Source: Planctomycetota bacterium (GTDB lineage Bacteria > Planctomycetota > Planctomycetia > Pirellulales > PLA5). From it: a stretch of 40,419 nt of DNA. Shown piece by piece: positions 23,002 through 33,413 of the stretch. The first letter of the stretch is position 1, and every line of letters starts with the position of its first letter. The position numbers and the translations under genes were made by a program. The stretch lies in the NCBI GenBank assembly GCA_003576845.1, contig QEVJ01000055.1, forward strand, positions 1-40,419, given 5' to 3'. Under the pieces are notes generated by a model that worked only from the letters and a program-made list of their open reading frames with translations, was not told where the DNA came from and made no database searches.

Positions 23002-23092
23002 CTCTAACCTCCAACCCCCAACCTCCAACCTCCAACCTCAAACCTCCAACCTCAAACCTCCAACCTCAAACCTCCAACCCCCAACCTCTAAC
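23002..23092. repeat. 7-bp repeat array, thirteen units (CTCCAAC class), the longest in the window
   Basis: Thirteen consecutive units without a phase break: seven CTCCAAC, three CTCAAAC, two CTCTAAC variants at the ends and CCCCAAC copies. The leftward PqaA-like gene ends directly against it: its TGA stop (23096-23094) falls in the next unit, CTCACTT. Alternation of CTCCAAC and CTCAAAC between 23030 and 23078 suggests a 14-bp duplication step. Confidence 0.95.
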
Positions 23093-23093
23093 C

Positions 23094-24482
23094 TCACTTC
23101 CCGCCGCCGCCCGTCGCGGTCTTGCCGTTGCCGATGATGCGGACGTTGGTGGAGAGAAAGAACGGCGCGCTGGGTCCCTGGTACTCGGCCTCGCCGAACA
23201 TGGCCGCGTAGCCCTCGCTCGGCATGTCGAGTTCGTGTGCGTACTTGTCGCCGTCGCGACGGACGATCCGCGAGGTCCATTGCGAATCGCGGAAATCCTT
23301 GGTCTTGCTCTTCGCCATCCACACGCGCACGTTCTTCGGCGCGACGTTGCTCTCGACCGCCAGCGCCAATCCGTCGTCCGACGAATCGAGCTTCCAATTC
23401 AGTTTCGGCAGCGTCGCATTCTCGACGACGCGACGGTGAATCGCGGCCAGCCCACCGGACACCCGAGCGACGTCGATCGGTCCGCCCTTGGGATTCAACC
23501 CGTGTCCGGCGTTCGGCACGTACACGATGTACTTCTCGCCTTCGAGCGCGTCCCAATACAGGTTGAGCGCATCGAGCGGCCAGTAACGGTCATTGGTCCC
23601 GAGCAACAGGAGCTTCGGTTGCGTGAGTTGCTTGCGATAGCTATACGGGTCGGTAATCAGATTGAGCAGCTTGCCCCGTTCGCTGTCGAGCATCTTGAGT
23701 AGACCGCGCTCGGAATAGTCGCGAATCTGCTCGGAAGGCCCGCCGAACGACTCGATCTGATGCCGCATCTGGGCGTTCGTGTTGAGCATGTCGATGACCA
23801 TCGGGGCAATGGCGACGGCCCGCGGATCGACCGCGCCAGTGAGCCACGTCGTCCAGCCGCGTTTCGACGCGCCGGTGATCGTGAACTCCTTGAGGTTCAG
23901 CTTCCACTGTTTGGCGGCGAATTCCTGCGTCGCGTCCATGCCGCGGACCGCGCTCTTGACCATCGGCAACAAGAGCGGCCATTCCGTATCGCCCGTCTTC
24001 ATGAAGTTCACGAACGTCTCGGCGATCGCGTCGTCTTCGTAGCGGCCGCCGAGGATCGGCTGATGCGGCACTTGCAGCAAGATCGCGACCGGCGTCTTGA
24101 GTTGTTCGGCCAGCGCGACGAAGATCGGCGCTTCCTTGGGCAGCTTGTCGCGGTCGCCCGCGGGACCGGCGAGTTCCGGCTTCCACGCTCCGCCCGTGAT
24201 GAACAGCATCGCGTGCTTGGCGTCGTCGGGGACGCTCGCCGGGCGGAGGACGAACAATTGATGTTGCCACACCACGTCGCGCCAGGTTTGCGACGTGAGC
24301 GTCAGCTCGACATACTTCGCCCCCAGGATTTCGCCTTCGCGGCGCTTGGTCCACTTGTAGCTGGCGTCGGCCTTCTTGACGTATTTCAAGAGCGGCCCCT
24401 CCGCCGCGGCCTCCGCGGCAACACCGACCCGACCGACGAGCAATAAGACCATCGCCGCCAAAATCATCGCGCGCCCGATCAC
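23094..24482 (-). CDS. PhoPQ-activated pathogenicity-related (PqaA-like) exported alpha/beta hydrolase
   Basis: 462 residues from GTG 24482, with AAGGAG seven bases upstream. The signal peptide MILAAMVLLLVGRVGVAAEA directs export. The PqaA family pattern is clear: WRDVVWQHQLFVLRP, MLFITGGAWKPEL, PVAILLQVPHQPILGGRYED, ITGASKRGWTTWLTGAVDPR, PKLLLLGTNDRYWPLDALNL and YVPNAGHGLNP. The GASKRG element resembles a nucleophile elbow, with Asp in GTNDRYW and His in NAGHGL as the likely rest of a catalytic triad. Members are secreted hydrolases of unknown substrate, widespread in planctomycetes and known from Salmonella as PhoPQ-regulated; nothing here suggests virulence. Its stop codon is the edge of the thirteen-unit array. 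Confidence 0.88.
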   Translation of the reverse strand: MIGRAMILAAMVLLLVGRVGVAAEAAAEGPLLKYVKKADASYKWTKRREGEILGAKYVELTLTSQTWRDVVWQHQLFVLRPASVPDDAKHAMLFITGGAWKPELAGPAGDRDKLPKEAPIFVALAEQLKTPVAILLQVPHQPILGGRYEDDAIAETFVNFMKTGDTEWPLLLPMVKSAVRGMDATQEFAAKQWKLNLKEFTITGASKRGWTTWLTGAVDPRAVAIAPMVIDMLNTNAQMRHQIESFGGPSEQIRDYSERGLLKMLDSERGKLLNLITDPYSYRKQLTQPKLLLLGTNDRYWPLDALNLYWDALEGEKYIVYVPNAGHGLNPKGGPIDVARVSGGLAAIHRRVVENATLPKLNWKLDSSDDGLALAVESNVAPKNVRVWMAKSKTKDFRDSQWTSRIVRRDGDKYAHELDMPSEGYAAMFGEAEYQGPSAPFFLSTNVRIIGNGKTATGGGGK

Positions 24483-24595
24483 GACGTTCTCCTTGAAAAA
24501 GTGCCGAAGGGGGAGATTCGCCTACAAGTATATCACCGAACCGGCACGCGGTGAGGGAGCGGTTTTGCCGGCCGGATTTGTCATTGTGTCGTTGT

Positions 24596-24748
24596 GTAGG
24601 TCAGGCCAAGCGGGAACGGGCCGACTATTGCCGTTGGACCGGACCCGCGCCGGCCTGACGGATTCGAAGACCGATTGCGACTCCGTCAGGCCGGCGCGGG
24701 CAGAGCTAGGCAACGATGTCGCGTCCAACGCCGCTTGGCCTGACCTAC
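24596..24748. repeat. Composite palindromic element B (two inverted 64-bp arms)
   Basis: Outer inverted repeat: GTAGGTCAGGCCAAGCGG (24596-24613) and complement (24731-24748). Inner inverted repeat of 17 bp: CCCGCGCCGGCCTGACG (24644-24660) and complement (24684-24700). The arms are 64 bp each, with a 23-bp centre. Arm ends are shared with element A at 16982-17154, while the middles differ. It fills the gap between ilvD (stop 24765) and the pqaA-like start (24482). Confidence 0.9.
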
Positions 24749-24764
24749 ACATTCCAAGGTGCAT

Positions 24765-26444
24765 TCACTCGTCCGTAACACACCCTTCCGACGCGCTCTG
24801 GACGTTCTTGATGTACTTATAGAGCGTGCCGCGGGTGGCTTTGTAGGGCGGCTGCTTCCATGCCGCGCGGCGTTTGGCTAGCTCCGCGTCGCCGACGCCG
24901 ACGTTGAGTTCCCGCTTTTCGGCGTCGATCGTCACCTGATCGCCGTTTTGCACGAGTGCGAGCGGGCCGCCTTCTTGAGCTTCCGGCGTAATGTGCCCGA
25001 CGATGAACCCGTGCGACCCGCCGGAGAAACGCCCGTCGGTAAGCAGGGCCACGTCTGCGCCGAGACCCGCGCCCATGATCGCGGAGGTCGGCGTGAGCAT
25101 TTCCGGCATGCCCGGCCCGCCCTTGGGGCCTTCGTAGCGAATGATGACGACATCGCCCTTCTGAATCTCCTCCCGCTCCAGCGCGGCGAGCATGTCTTCC
25201 TCGCCGTCGTACACGCGGGCCGGGCCGGAAAACCGCAACCCCTCTTTGCCCGTGATCTTCGCCACGGATCCTTCCGGCGAAAGATTGCCGCGGAGAATCT
25301 GAATGTGCCCCGTCGCTTTGATCGGGTTCGAGAGCGGATGCACGACCTCCTGCCCCGGCTTCAAGCCCGGCAACTCCTTGAGATTCTCGGCGAGGGTCCG
25401 TCCGGTGACGGTGAGGCAATCGCCGTTCATCAAGCCCTCGGCCAGCAGCATCTTCATCACACCCGGCGTGCCGCCCGCGTCGTGCAGGTCCTCCTGCACG
25501 AACTTGCCGCTCGGTTTCAAGTCGGCCAGAAACGGCACGCGATCGCTCACCCGCTGAAAATCGTCGATCGTGAGCTTCACGTCGACCGCCTTGGCCATCG
25601 CGATCAAGTGCAGCACGGCGTTCGTTGACCCGCCCAGCGCCATCACCACCGCCATCGCGTTCTCGAACGCCTCGCGGGTCATGATGTCGCGCGGCTTGAT
25701 GTCGCGCTCCAACAGGTTCTTGATCGCGCCGCCGACCGCGAAGCACTCTTGCAGTTTGTTCTCGTCCTCGGCCGGAATCGACGCGCTATACGGCAGCGAC
25801 ATGCCGAGCGCTTCGATCGCCGAGGCCATCGTGTTCGCCGTATACATCCCGCCGCAGGCTCCTGCGCCGGGGATGCTGCAGCGGACGATCTTCTGGCGAT
25901 CCTCGTCGCTGATCCGCCCGGCGATGAACTCGCCGTAGCACTGGAACGCGGAGACGATATCGAGCACCTTGCCGTCGCAATGTCCCGGCTTGATCGTGCC
26001 GCCGTAGACCATGATCGCGGGGCGATTGAGCCGGCCCATCGCGATCAAGCAGCCCGGCATGTTCTTGTCGCAGCCGGGAAGGGAGATCAGTGCGTCGTAC
26101 CACTGGGCGCCCATTACGGTTTCGATTGAGTCGGCGATCAGGTCGCGCGATTGGAGCGAATAGCTCATGCCCCGCGTACCCATCGAGATGCCGTCGCTCA
26201 CGCCGATCGTGTTGAACCGCATTCCGACCAGCCCCGCGGCCACGACGCCCGCCTTGACCGCTTCAGCGAGCTGGTTGAGGTGCATGTTGCACGTATTTCC
26301 TTCGTACCACATGCTGGCGATACCGACCTGGGCTTTGTGCATGTCGGCTTCGGTGAGGCCGGTGCCATAGAGCATGGCCTGGCTGGCGCCCTGGCTCTTG
26401 CGTTCGGTTATGTGGCGGCTGTACTTGTTGAGCGGTGCGGACAT
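24765..26444 (-). CDS. ilvD: Dihydroxy-acid dehydratase
   Basis: 559 residues, the usual length. It dehydrates 2,3-dihydroxy-3-methyl acids to 2-keto acids in valine and isoleucine synthesis, using an Fe-S cluster. Family motifs are [77 protein letters not shown] and the C-terminal [15 protein letters not shown]. The cysteines in NTCN, PGCDK and GACGG are the expected cluster ligands. No other ilv gene is nearby. The start has no Shine-Dalgarno; its leader is a CT-rich 7-bp repeat array (complement of 26457-26484). Confidence 0.97.
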   Translation of the reverse strand: MSAPLNKYSRHITERKSQGASQAMLYGTGLTEADMHKAQVGIASMWYEGNTCNMHLNQLAEAVKAGVVAAGLVGMRFNTIGVSDGISMGTRGMSYSLQSRDLIADSIETVMGAQWYDALISLPGCDKNMPGCLIAMGRLNRPAIMVYGGTIKPGHCDGKVLDIVSAFQCYGEFIAGRISDEDRQKIVRCSIPGAGACGGMYTANTMASAIEALGMSLPYSASIPAEDENKLQECFAVGGAIKNLLERDIKPRDIMTREAFENAMAVVMALGGSTNAVLHLIAMAKAVDVKLTIDDFQRVSDRVPFLADLKPSGKFVQEDLHDAGGTPGVMKMLLAEGLMNGDCLTVTGRTLAENLKELPGLKPGQEVVHPLSNPIKATGHIQILRGNLSPEGSVAKITGKEGLRFSGPARVYDGEEDMLAALEREEIQKGDVVIIRYEGPKGGPGMPEMLTPTSAIMGAGLGADVALLTDGRFSGGSHGFIVGHITPEAQEGGPLALVQNGDQVTIDAEKRELNVGVGDAELAKRRAAWKQPPYKATRGTLYKYIKNVQSASEGCVTDE

Positions 26445-26456
26445 GGGGAGAGGAGC

Positions 26457-26484
26457 GAGGATTGAGGAATGAGGATTGAGGGCG
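26457..26484. repeat. 7-bp repeat array (GAGGATT class) in the ilvD leader
   Basis: GAGGATT, GAGGAAT, GAGGATT, GAGGGCG, starting 13 bases before the ilvD ATG. On the mRNA this gives a pyrimidine-rich leader (CCTCAAT units). The rest of the 312-base gap to eno (to 26756) shows no gene. Confidence 0.8.
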
Positions 26485-26756
26485 GCGTTCAGAGACTTTA
26501 GTATCGCACGCCGACTGCGGGGCGGCTAGGACGACGGGCGGTTCGTGCGCGGTCCGGCGCGCCCGCGCGAGAGCAAAGGTGCATCTGAACGCCTGAAAGG
26601 CTCCGTTTGCGCACGCCGAGACGCGCAAACGCGGAGTTAGAGCGATGTGCCGCGGGCGGAGGACGTGATTCCCGACAGGGAGTTGTCGGTAACGAGCCCG
26701 CTCGCTACGTGGCGTGCCGAGCATCGCATGACGCCCGATCCGAACGCGCGTTGTGC

Positions 26757-28943
<2,187 letters not shown>

Positions 28944-29096
28944 GGAAGATATCCTGGCTTGCAATAGTTCCGCCGGTCGGGGCCGAAGCGCTGCTAAGCG
29001 CTGCAATGAGCGATATCGGGCGCACTCCGGTGGCCGGAAATCGCTAGCCTTTGGCAAGTCCGCGGTGGTAAACTACTTAAGTGCCTATCTTTGGTT

Positions 29097-29164
29097 GTAG
29101 GAGGCGAATCCCTTCGTTGTGGATTCGCTGACCAATGCCGACGGCGAAAGGATTTGCCTCCTAC
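29097..29164. repeat. Hairpin repeat element with 20-bp arms
   Basis: GTAGGAGGCGAATCCCTTCG (29097-29116) pairs with CGAAAGGATTTGCCTCCTAC (29145-29164) with two mismatches. It lies in the 302-base gap between the methyltransferase and the zinc-ribbon gene and ends about 80 bases before the latter. The form resembles a REP-type element; no second copy is seen in the window. The rest of the gap (28944-29245) shows no gene. Confidence 0.7.
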
Positions 29165-29245
29165 AGCAGTTTGTAATTGCGGGATAGGTTCTGGGTCGAC
29201 CCCGTGGCGGTTTACCGGCAAGATCGTTTCGATCGGAGAAGTCGT

Positions 29246-31108
29246 ATGAGCGTCGTCGCGTGTCCGCATTGCGAAGGTCAGGTTACGCTGCCACCGGGGG
29301 CCCGGCCTGCTTCGCGCGTGAAATGCCCATTGTGCGAGGCGGAATACGCGCTGTCGGAGGTTTACGACAAGCTGCCGCCGATGCTCGTGCTACTCGACGC
29401 GCCGGTCGAGGCTGCCGTGGAAGCCCACGCGGCGGCCGGCGGCGTTTCGCACGGAGCGACCGCCTTCGACAGCCTGTTCATGCCCTCGGGCGAGGCGAAC
29501 GGCGAAGGGGAACTTCATTTGGCCGGGGACGAGGAACCCACGTTCGATTTCGCCGGGCCGAGCGAAGGGGGCGCCGCGGTAGCGACGGCGACGTCGGCCA
29601 GAACGTTACCTGCCCGCGCCAAGCGTCCGCCCAAGAGCGCGGCGAAGGAAGGCATCAAGATCGTCCTCGGCGGCGTCGTGGGTTTGACGATCGGGTATTT
29701 CATTTTGCTGTGGGCGGCAGGGCGCGATCTGGTCGACGACGTCGCCAAGAAGCCGATCGGCACAATCATGCCGTCGTGGATGCAGTGGTCGCTTCCCGCG
29801 GCGCATCGGCAACCCAAACCCGCGGCGACGAACGGCAATGCACCCGCGGAGGATACGAACGCGGCGACGGGCGAGAACGCGGGGGACGAGAGTGCAACCG
29901 ACGAGAATACAAGGGGCAGCGGTGCAACGCCGAGCGATGCGCCCGCCGAGAACGGTGCCGGCGATCCGAATGACGCGAATGCGAGCACCGACGCGCCGTC
30001 GGATTCCGCAAAGCAGGACGACATGCCGCCGAGCGACGCGACGCCGGACAACCCGCCGATGGACAACCCGCCCGCGGACACGCCCAGTGACGAAGGCCCG
30101 AAGCCGAGCGATGCCACGCCCGAAGATGCGTCGCCGAAAACTCCCGCCAAGACGCCGCCCATCGACGATCCGGGCCTCAACGTAACGCCGAAGCCGCAAC
30201 TCGAAGTCGAGGAACCCAAGCTCGACCCGCTGCCGGGCGACCCGCCAAGCGACGCGCCCAAGGCCGATGAGCCGAAAGTCGAAGAACCGAAGCCGGACGC
30301 TCCGTCTGTGGACATGCCGCCCGCCGATACGCCGGCGACGGATACGCCCCCGGCCGACGCGCCGGAAGAAAACCCATTCGACATCAAACCGGGCGACACG
30401 CCGAAGCCCGACGCACCTAAAACCGAACCGCCGGTCGTCGATCCGGCCGATATGCCGGAAGTCGTTCCCGGCGACAAACCGGAAGACAAGCCGACGGACG
30501 AACCGAAAGAACCGGAACCTGCCAAGCCCGCCGCTGGACTGAAGGTCGAGACGCCCGTCGACGCGGCGGCCGTCGACGCGGCGCGCTCCGCGGCCAGCGG
30601 CGCGCTCGACACGCTGATGCCCAGCGATGCCGCGGCCAAGGCCGGCTTCACGCGCGAGAAGTACGCGTCGTATACGAAGCTTTGCGAATATGCCCATAGC
30701 GTGTCGCATTGCGCGGCGGATGTCGCCGCGGCGAACGCCGAAGCGGCCAAGATGATGGTGCTGATGGTCGCCGCCGACGACACGGACAACCGCATCCTCG
30801 GCCAGTTGGCGAACGCTTGGCTGTCGAAGACGCGGGCGAACGACGGCATCGCGCTCTCCGGCAAAGTCACCGCGGTCGACACGGCCGGTGGGCTGACCAC
30901 GATCGCCGTGGAACTGCCCGCGCTCGGCGAGAAACTCGCCACTCGCACGACGACGATCGTGACTCGCGAAACGGCCGACGTGGCGGTGGGCGATGAAGTC
31001 GCGGCGGTTGGCAGCGTCGTCGACAAGCCGACGGAGAAGATCGAAGGCTACGCCGGCGCCGATTCGCAGGTGATCTGGGGCGCGTGGGTCGGGAAGCGCG
31101 GAGGCTGA
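29246..31108 (+). CDS. Zinc-ribbon membrane protein with long Pro/Asp/Glu-rich region
   Basis: 620 residues from ATG 29246 (GGAGAA upstream). The N-terminus is a zinc ribbon: VVACPHCEGQVTLPPG followed by VKCPLCEAEY. One transmembrane helix follows near residues 138-157 (IVLGGVVGLTIGYFILLWAA). Residues about 190-430 are a low-complexity stretch of Pro, Asp, Glu, Lys, Ala and Thr (for example PADTPATDTPPADAPEENPF), probably an extended periplasmic spacer. The last 180 residues form a compact domain with helices (EKYASYTKLCEYAHSVSHCA) and strands (GIALSGKVTAVDTAGGLTTI). Planctomycete proteins with this architecture are common but uncharacterised. The high-GC spacer creates large antisense open frames that should be ignored. 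Confidence 0.82.
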   Translation: MSVVACPHCEGQVTLPPGARPASRVKCPLCEAEYALSEVYDKLPPMLVLLDAPVEAAVEAHAAAGGVSHGATAFDSLFMPSGEANGEGELHLAGDEEPTFDFAGPSEGGAAVATATSARTLPARAKRPPKSAAKEGIKIVLGGVVGLTIGYFILLWAAGRDLVDDVAKKPIGTIMPSWMQWSLPAAHRQPKPAATNGNAPAEDTNAATGENAGDESATDENTRGSGATPSDAPAENGAGDPNDANASTDAPSDSAKQDDMPPSDATPDNPPMDNPPADTPSDEGPKPSDATPEDASPKTPAKTPPIDDPGLNVTPKPQLEVEEPKLDPLPGDPPSDAPKADEPKVEEPKPDAPSVDMPPADTPATDTPPADAPEENPFDIKPGDTPKPDAPKTEPPVVDPADMPEVVPGDKPEDKPTDEPKEPEPAKPAAGLKVETPVDAAAVDAARSAASGALDTLMPSDAAAKAGFTREKYASYTKLCEYAHSVSHCAADVAAANAEAAKMMVLMVAADDTDNRILGQLANAWLSKTRANDGIALSGKVTAVDTAGGLTTIAVELPALGEKLATRTTTIVTRETADVAVGDEVAAVGSVVDKPTEKIEGYAGADSQVIWGAWVGKRGG

Positions 31109-31111
31109 GCC

Positions 31112-31139
31112 GGGGTTGGGGGCTGGGGACTGGGGATTC
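31112..31139. repeat. 7-bp repeat array (GGGGCTG class)
   Basis: GGGGTTG, GGGGCTG, GGGACTG, GGGATTC in phase, beginning three bases after the TGA of the zinc-ribbon gene and ending 17 bases before the next ATG. Confidence 0.85.
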
Positions 31140-31155
31140 GCGAAGGGACTCCGCG

Positions 31156-32190
31156 ATGACGGACGATCCTCAAGACCGGGTGGAAGCACCGCGCGAAGGC
31201 ACTTCGCCGGCCACGAGCGCGCCTAACGGTAGCGTCTTTCTCTACGGTCTTTCGCTGCCGGAGCGCGCCCTGCGCGCCGGTCTCGGTTTGGTCGGCGGGG
31301 CGGTTGGCGAGGCGGCGGCGTTGCTCGTGCCGCAGGCGTTTCAAGACTCGAAGTCGTACTCGATCCTCGTCCGTCAGACGCTCCGTTTCGTCACCGAGGA
31401 CATCGCCGGCGTGAAGAAGGCCGCCGCCGAGGGCGAAACCGCGTGTCCTCCGCCCGTCGACAACTTCGTCGCCCGCAAGGCGGTCGGCAATTTCGTCGAG
31501 ATGGCGGGCCTGGCGACGATGCACCTTTCGCCGATGCTGATTCTCGCCGTCGTGAGCGACGTGGCTTACGGTTCGACGAAATATCTCGCCGAGCTGGGCG
31601 AAGAACTCAAACGCGAAGGCGTCATCGCCGAGAATTCGACCATCCACCACGCCGGCGACCTGCTCAAGGCGGTGAGCGAAGCCTCGGGCACGGCCGCCTC
31701 GGCGTTCGACACGCCGCCGCTCTCGGTCGACGGACTCCGCGAAGCGATCGAACAAACGTCCGGCGCTGTCGGTAAGATCGACCCGACGAAAATCTTGCCG
31801 CAAGCGGAGATCGAGCGGCTCTGGGGCGAGATGCGGTCAATCGCGGCGAAGGAGAACGTCGGGTTGACGCAGGTGTCCGGTGCGATGTCGCTGTACGTGC
31901 TCGACAAAGCCGGCGTCGTCGCCCGCGGCGCGCTCTCGTCGGTCAAGGTGGCCAGCCTGCTCGTGGATCGCCACATCCTCGACCACTATCGCCAGGCCGC
32001 CGCCCAGATCAAGGAGCGCGGCCTCTACGCCACGCTCGCCGAATCCAGCGGGCCGTACATCGAGGCGGTGTGGCTCAACTTTTCGAGCGAACGGTCGACG
32101 CTCACCGAAGATTTGCTCTCCGGCAAGCTGATCGGCAAAGCGCTCGGCGGCGTGCGCGGATGGTTCGGCGGGGCGAGGGAAGCAAAGTAG
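31156..32190 (+). CDS. Hypothetical helical protein
   Basis: 344 residues from ATG 31156; a longer frame from 31084 would read the 7-bp array and is rejected. The protein is rich in Ala, Leu and Glu and is predicted mostly helical by eye, with a hydrophobic but glycine-rich stretch ALRAGLGLVGGAVGEAAALL near the N-terminus and MAGLATMHLSPMLILAVVSD near residue 125, which could be membrane-interacting. Later parts (EAIEQTSGAVGKIDPTKILP and SSVKVASLLVDRHILDHYRQ) are amphipathic. I do not recognise the family. It follows the zinc-ribbon gene by 47 bases on the same strand, so the two probably share a transcript. Confidence 0.75.
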   Translation: MTDDPQDRVEAPREGTSPATSAPNGSVFLYGLSLPERALRAGLGLVGGAVGEAAALLVPQAFQDSKSYSILVRQTLRFVTEDIAGVKKAAAEGETACPPPVDNFVARKAVGNFVEMAGLATMHLSPMLILAVVSDVAYGSTKYLAELGEELKREGVIAENSTIHHAGDLLKAVSEASGTAASAFDTPPLSVDGLREAIEQTSGAVGKIDPTKILPQAEIERLWGEMRSIAAKENVGLTQVSGAMSLYVLDKAGVVARGALSSVKVASLLVDRHILDHYRQAAAQIKERGLYATLAESSGPYIEAVWLNFSSERSTLTEDLLSGKLIGKALGGVRGWFGGAREAK

Positions 32191-32236
32191 TCACCGTGCC
32201 CCTCGACGCGGCAAACCGGCGCTGTTTTCCAACCAG

Positions 32237-32500
32237 TTAATGTGGCGGCGGTACAGGCGGTAGAACGGGCGCCGGCGGCTCATTGGCGGGTAGAATCGCT
32301 GGCGGCGCAGCATCAAATATCGGTTCGAGTTTGGCCAGATACCATCGTCCGTCGATAGCTTCGAATTTCGCGGTATTCCACATCGTTATCGGAACGCTGC
32401 GTACAACGGTTGGCGGCAGCCCCTCCGAAATGCGCACGATGGCATGCTGTTGTGTCCGGATCGTTGCGGTTGCCTTTCCTTCATCCACCTTAAACTTAAG
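32237..32500 (-). pseudogene. C-terminal fragment of an exported hypothetical protein
   Basis: The frame reads LKFKVDEGKATATIRTQQHA, IVRISEGLPPTVVRSVPITM, WNTAKFEAIDGRWYLAKLEP, ending in a Pro-rich tail. It looks like the end of a planctomycete protein with a 'DGKWYL' type SnoaL/lumazine-like C-terminal domain. Upstream of about 32500 the same frame encodes antisense of an integrase, not the missing N-terminus. The gene is therefore truncated at the junction with the integrase remnant; no start codon or signal peptide remains. Confidence 0.6.
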
Positions 32501-33159
32501 CGGGCTGCGCTGCCCGTCAAAACATTTGGGTTTGACGTGGGGCGACATTGATTGGGAACGCGGGCGGATGCCCCAAGACGGAACATCATCCGGGCGGCGA
32601 ATCGCGCGTGGTTCCGCTGTTCCCCGAGTTGCGGCCGTATTTGGAAGCGGCATGGGATGAGGCCCCGCCGAGAACTACGTTCGTTATCACGCGCTATCGC
32701 GACCGCAGCGCCAACCTTCGGACGCAACTCTTGCGGATCATCGAACGGGCGGGGCTGAAACCGTGGCCCCGGCTGTTCCACAACATGCGGGCGAGCCGGC
32801 AAACCGAACTCACGGCCCGGTTTCCGTTGCACGTGGTTTGCGAGTGGATCGGCAACAGCGCACCCATCGCCGACAAGCACTATCTCCAAGTTACCGATGC
32901 CCATTACGCCGACGCCGCGAGCGCGTTCACGACCGATCAAGGCGGCGCAAAAAGCGGCGCACTCGCGGCGCAAAATCAGGCGCAGCAGCAAACCGCCGAG
33001 ACTCGCGGCGACTCGCAATCGAGGGCCAAAAGCGGGCAGAAAGCCCAAGAAATCGCGGCAAAAATGCCACTTAATGCGATATTCGGCGAATCGTCGCCGT
33101 TAGGTGTATTTTGTACACTAATACCCCCTACGGGAGTCGAACCCGTGTTACCGGACTGA
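32499..33159 (+). pseudogene. Tyrosine recombinase (phage-type integrase) remnant, N-terminally truncated and frameshifted
   Basis: From 32499 one frame reads [20 protein letters not shown] then RGRM, the typical 'G.R..E.l.LtW.DId' catalytic-arginine region. At 32571 the reading moves by +1 and continues [30 protein letters not shown]; a few residues between RM and PKT are missing, indicating a small deletion. The second catalytic box [11 protein letters not shown] and the nucleophile region [11 protein letters not shown] are present. The SAM-like N-terminal domain is absent. The 3' end runs into tRNA-Glu, and its last residues (GVEPVLPD) are antisense tRNA sequence. It is probably the relic of an element that integrated at this tRNA. 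Confidence 0.82.
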
Positions 33160-33194
33160 GAACCCGGTGTCCTTGGCCACTAGACGAAGGGGGC
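33122..33194 (-). tRNA. tRNA-Glu(CTC)
   Basis: Acceptor GCCCCCT/AGGGGGT (G1:U72), D region GTCTAGTGGCCAAGGAC, anticodon stem CCGGG/TCCGG with loop TTCTCAG (anticodon CTC), T arm ending CGGGTTCGACTCCCG. Discriminator A; CCA is not encoded. The 3' end overlaps the coding frame of the integrase remnant. Confidence 0.95.
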
Positions 33195-33413
33195 GCCGTG
33201 CGCGAGGTCGCGTTTCTCGCGGAGACTTCTTGGTACTTGACCGTCTGCGGGCTGTCAACACCCTCGTCGACTTGACACGGCCGCGGTTGGAAATGGTTCG
33301 CGGGCGTCGCGGCAATGTTATCCACACGACGCGAACGCCCGCCGGCCGCCAAGTCTCCATTCGACCGGCAAACACGATCCGGACTTCCACTGTGGCTGGT
33401 ACAATGCATCGGC

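Noticed and set aside
23002-23092. Possible CRISPR array
   Set aside because: Units are 7 bp with no spacers and no cas genes nearby.
23094-24482. Virulence factor because of the PhoPQ-related family name
   Set aside because: The family is common in free-living planctomycetes and the sequence shows only a secreted hydrolase fold.
29515-31189. Long minus-strand open frames (503 and 527 residues)
   Set aside because: Shadows of the Pro/Asp-rich spacer; Ser/Gly- or Arg-rich repeats without any fold signature.
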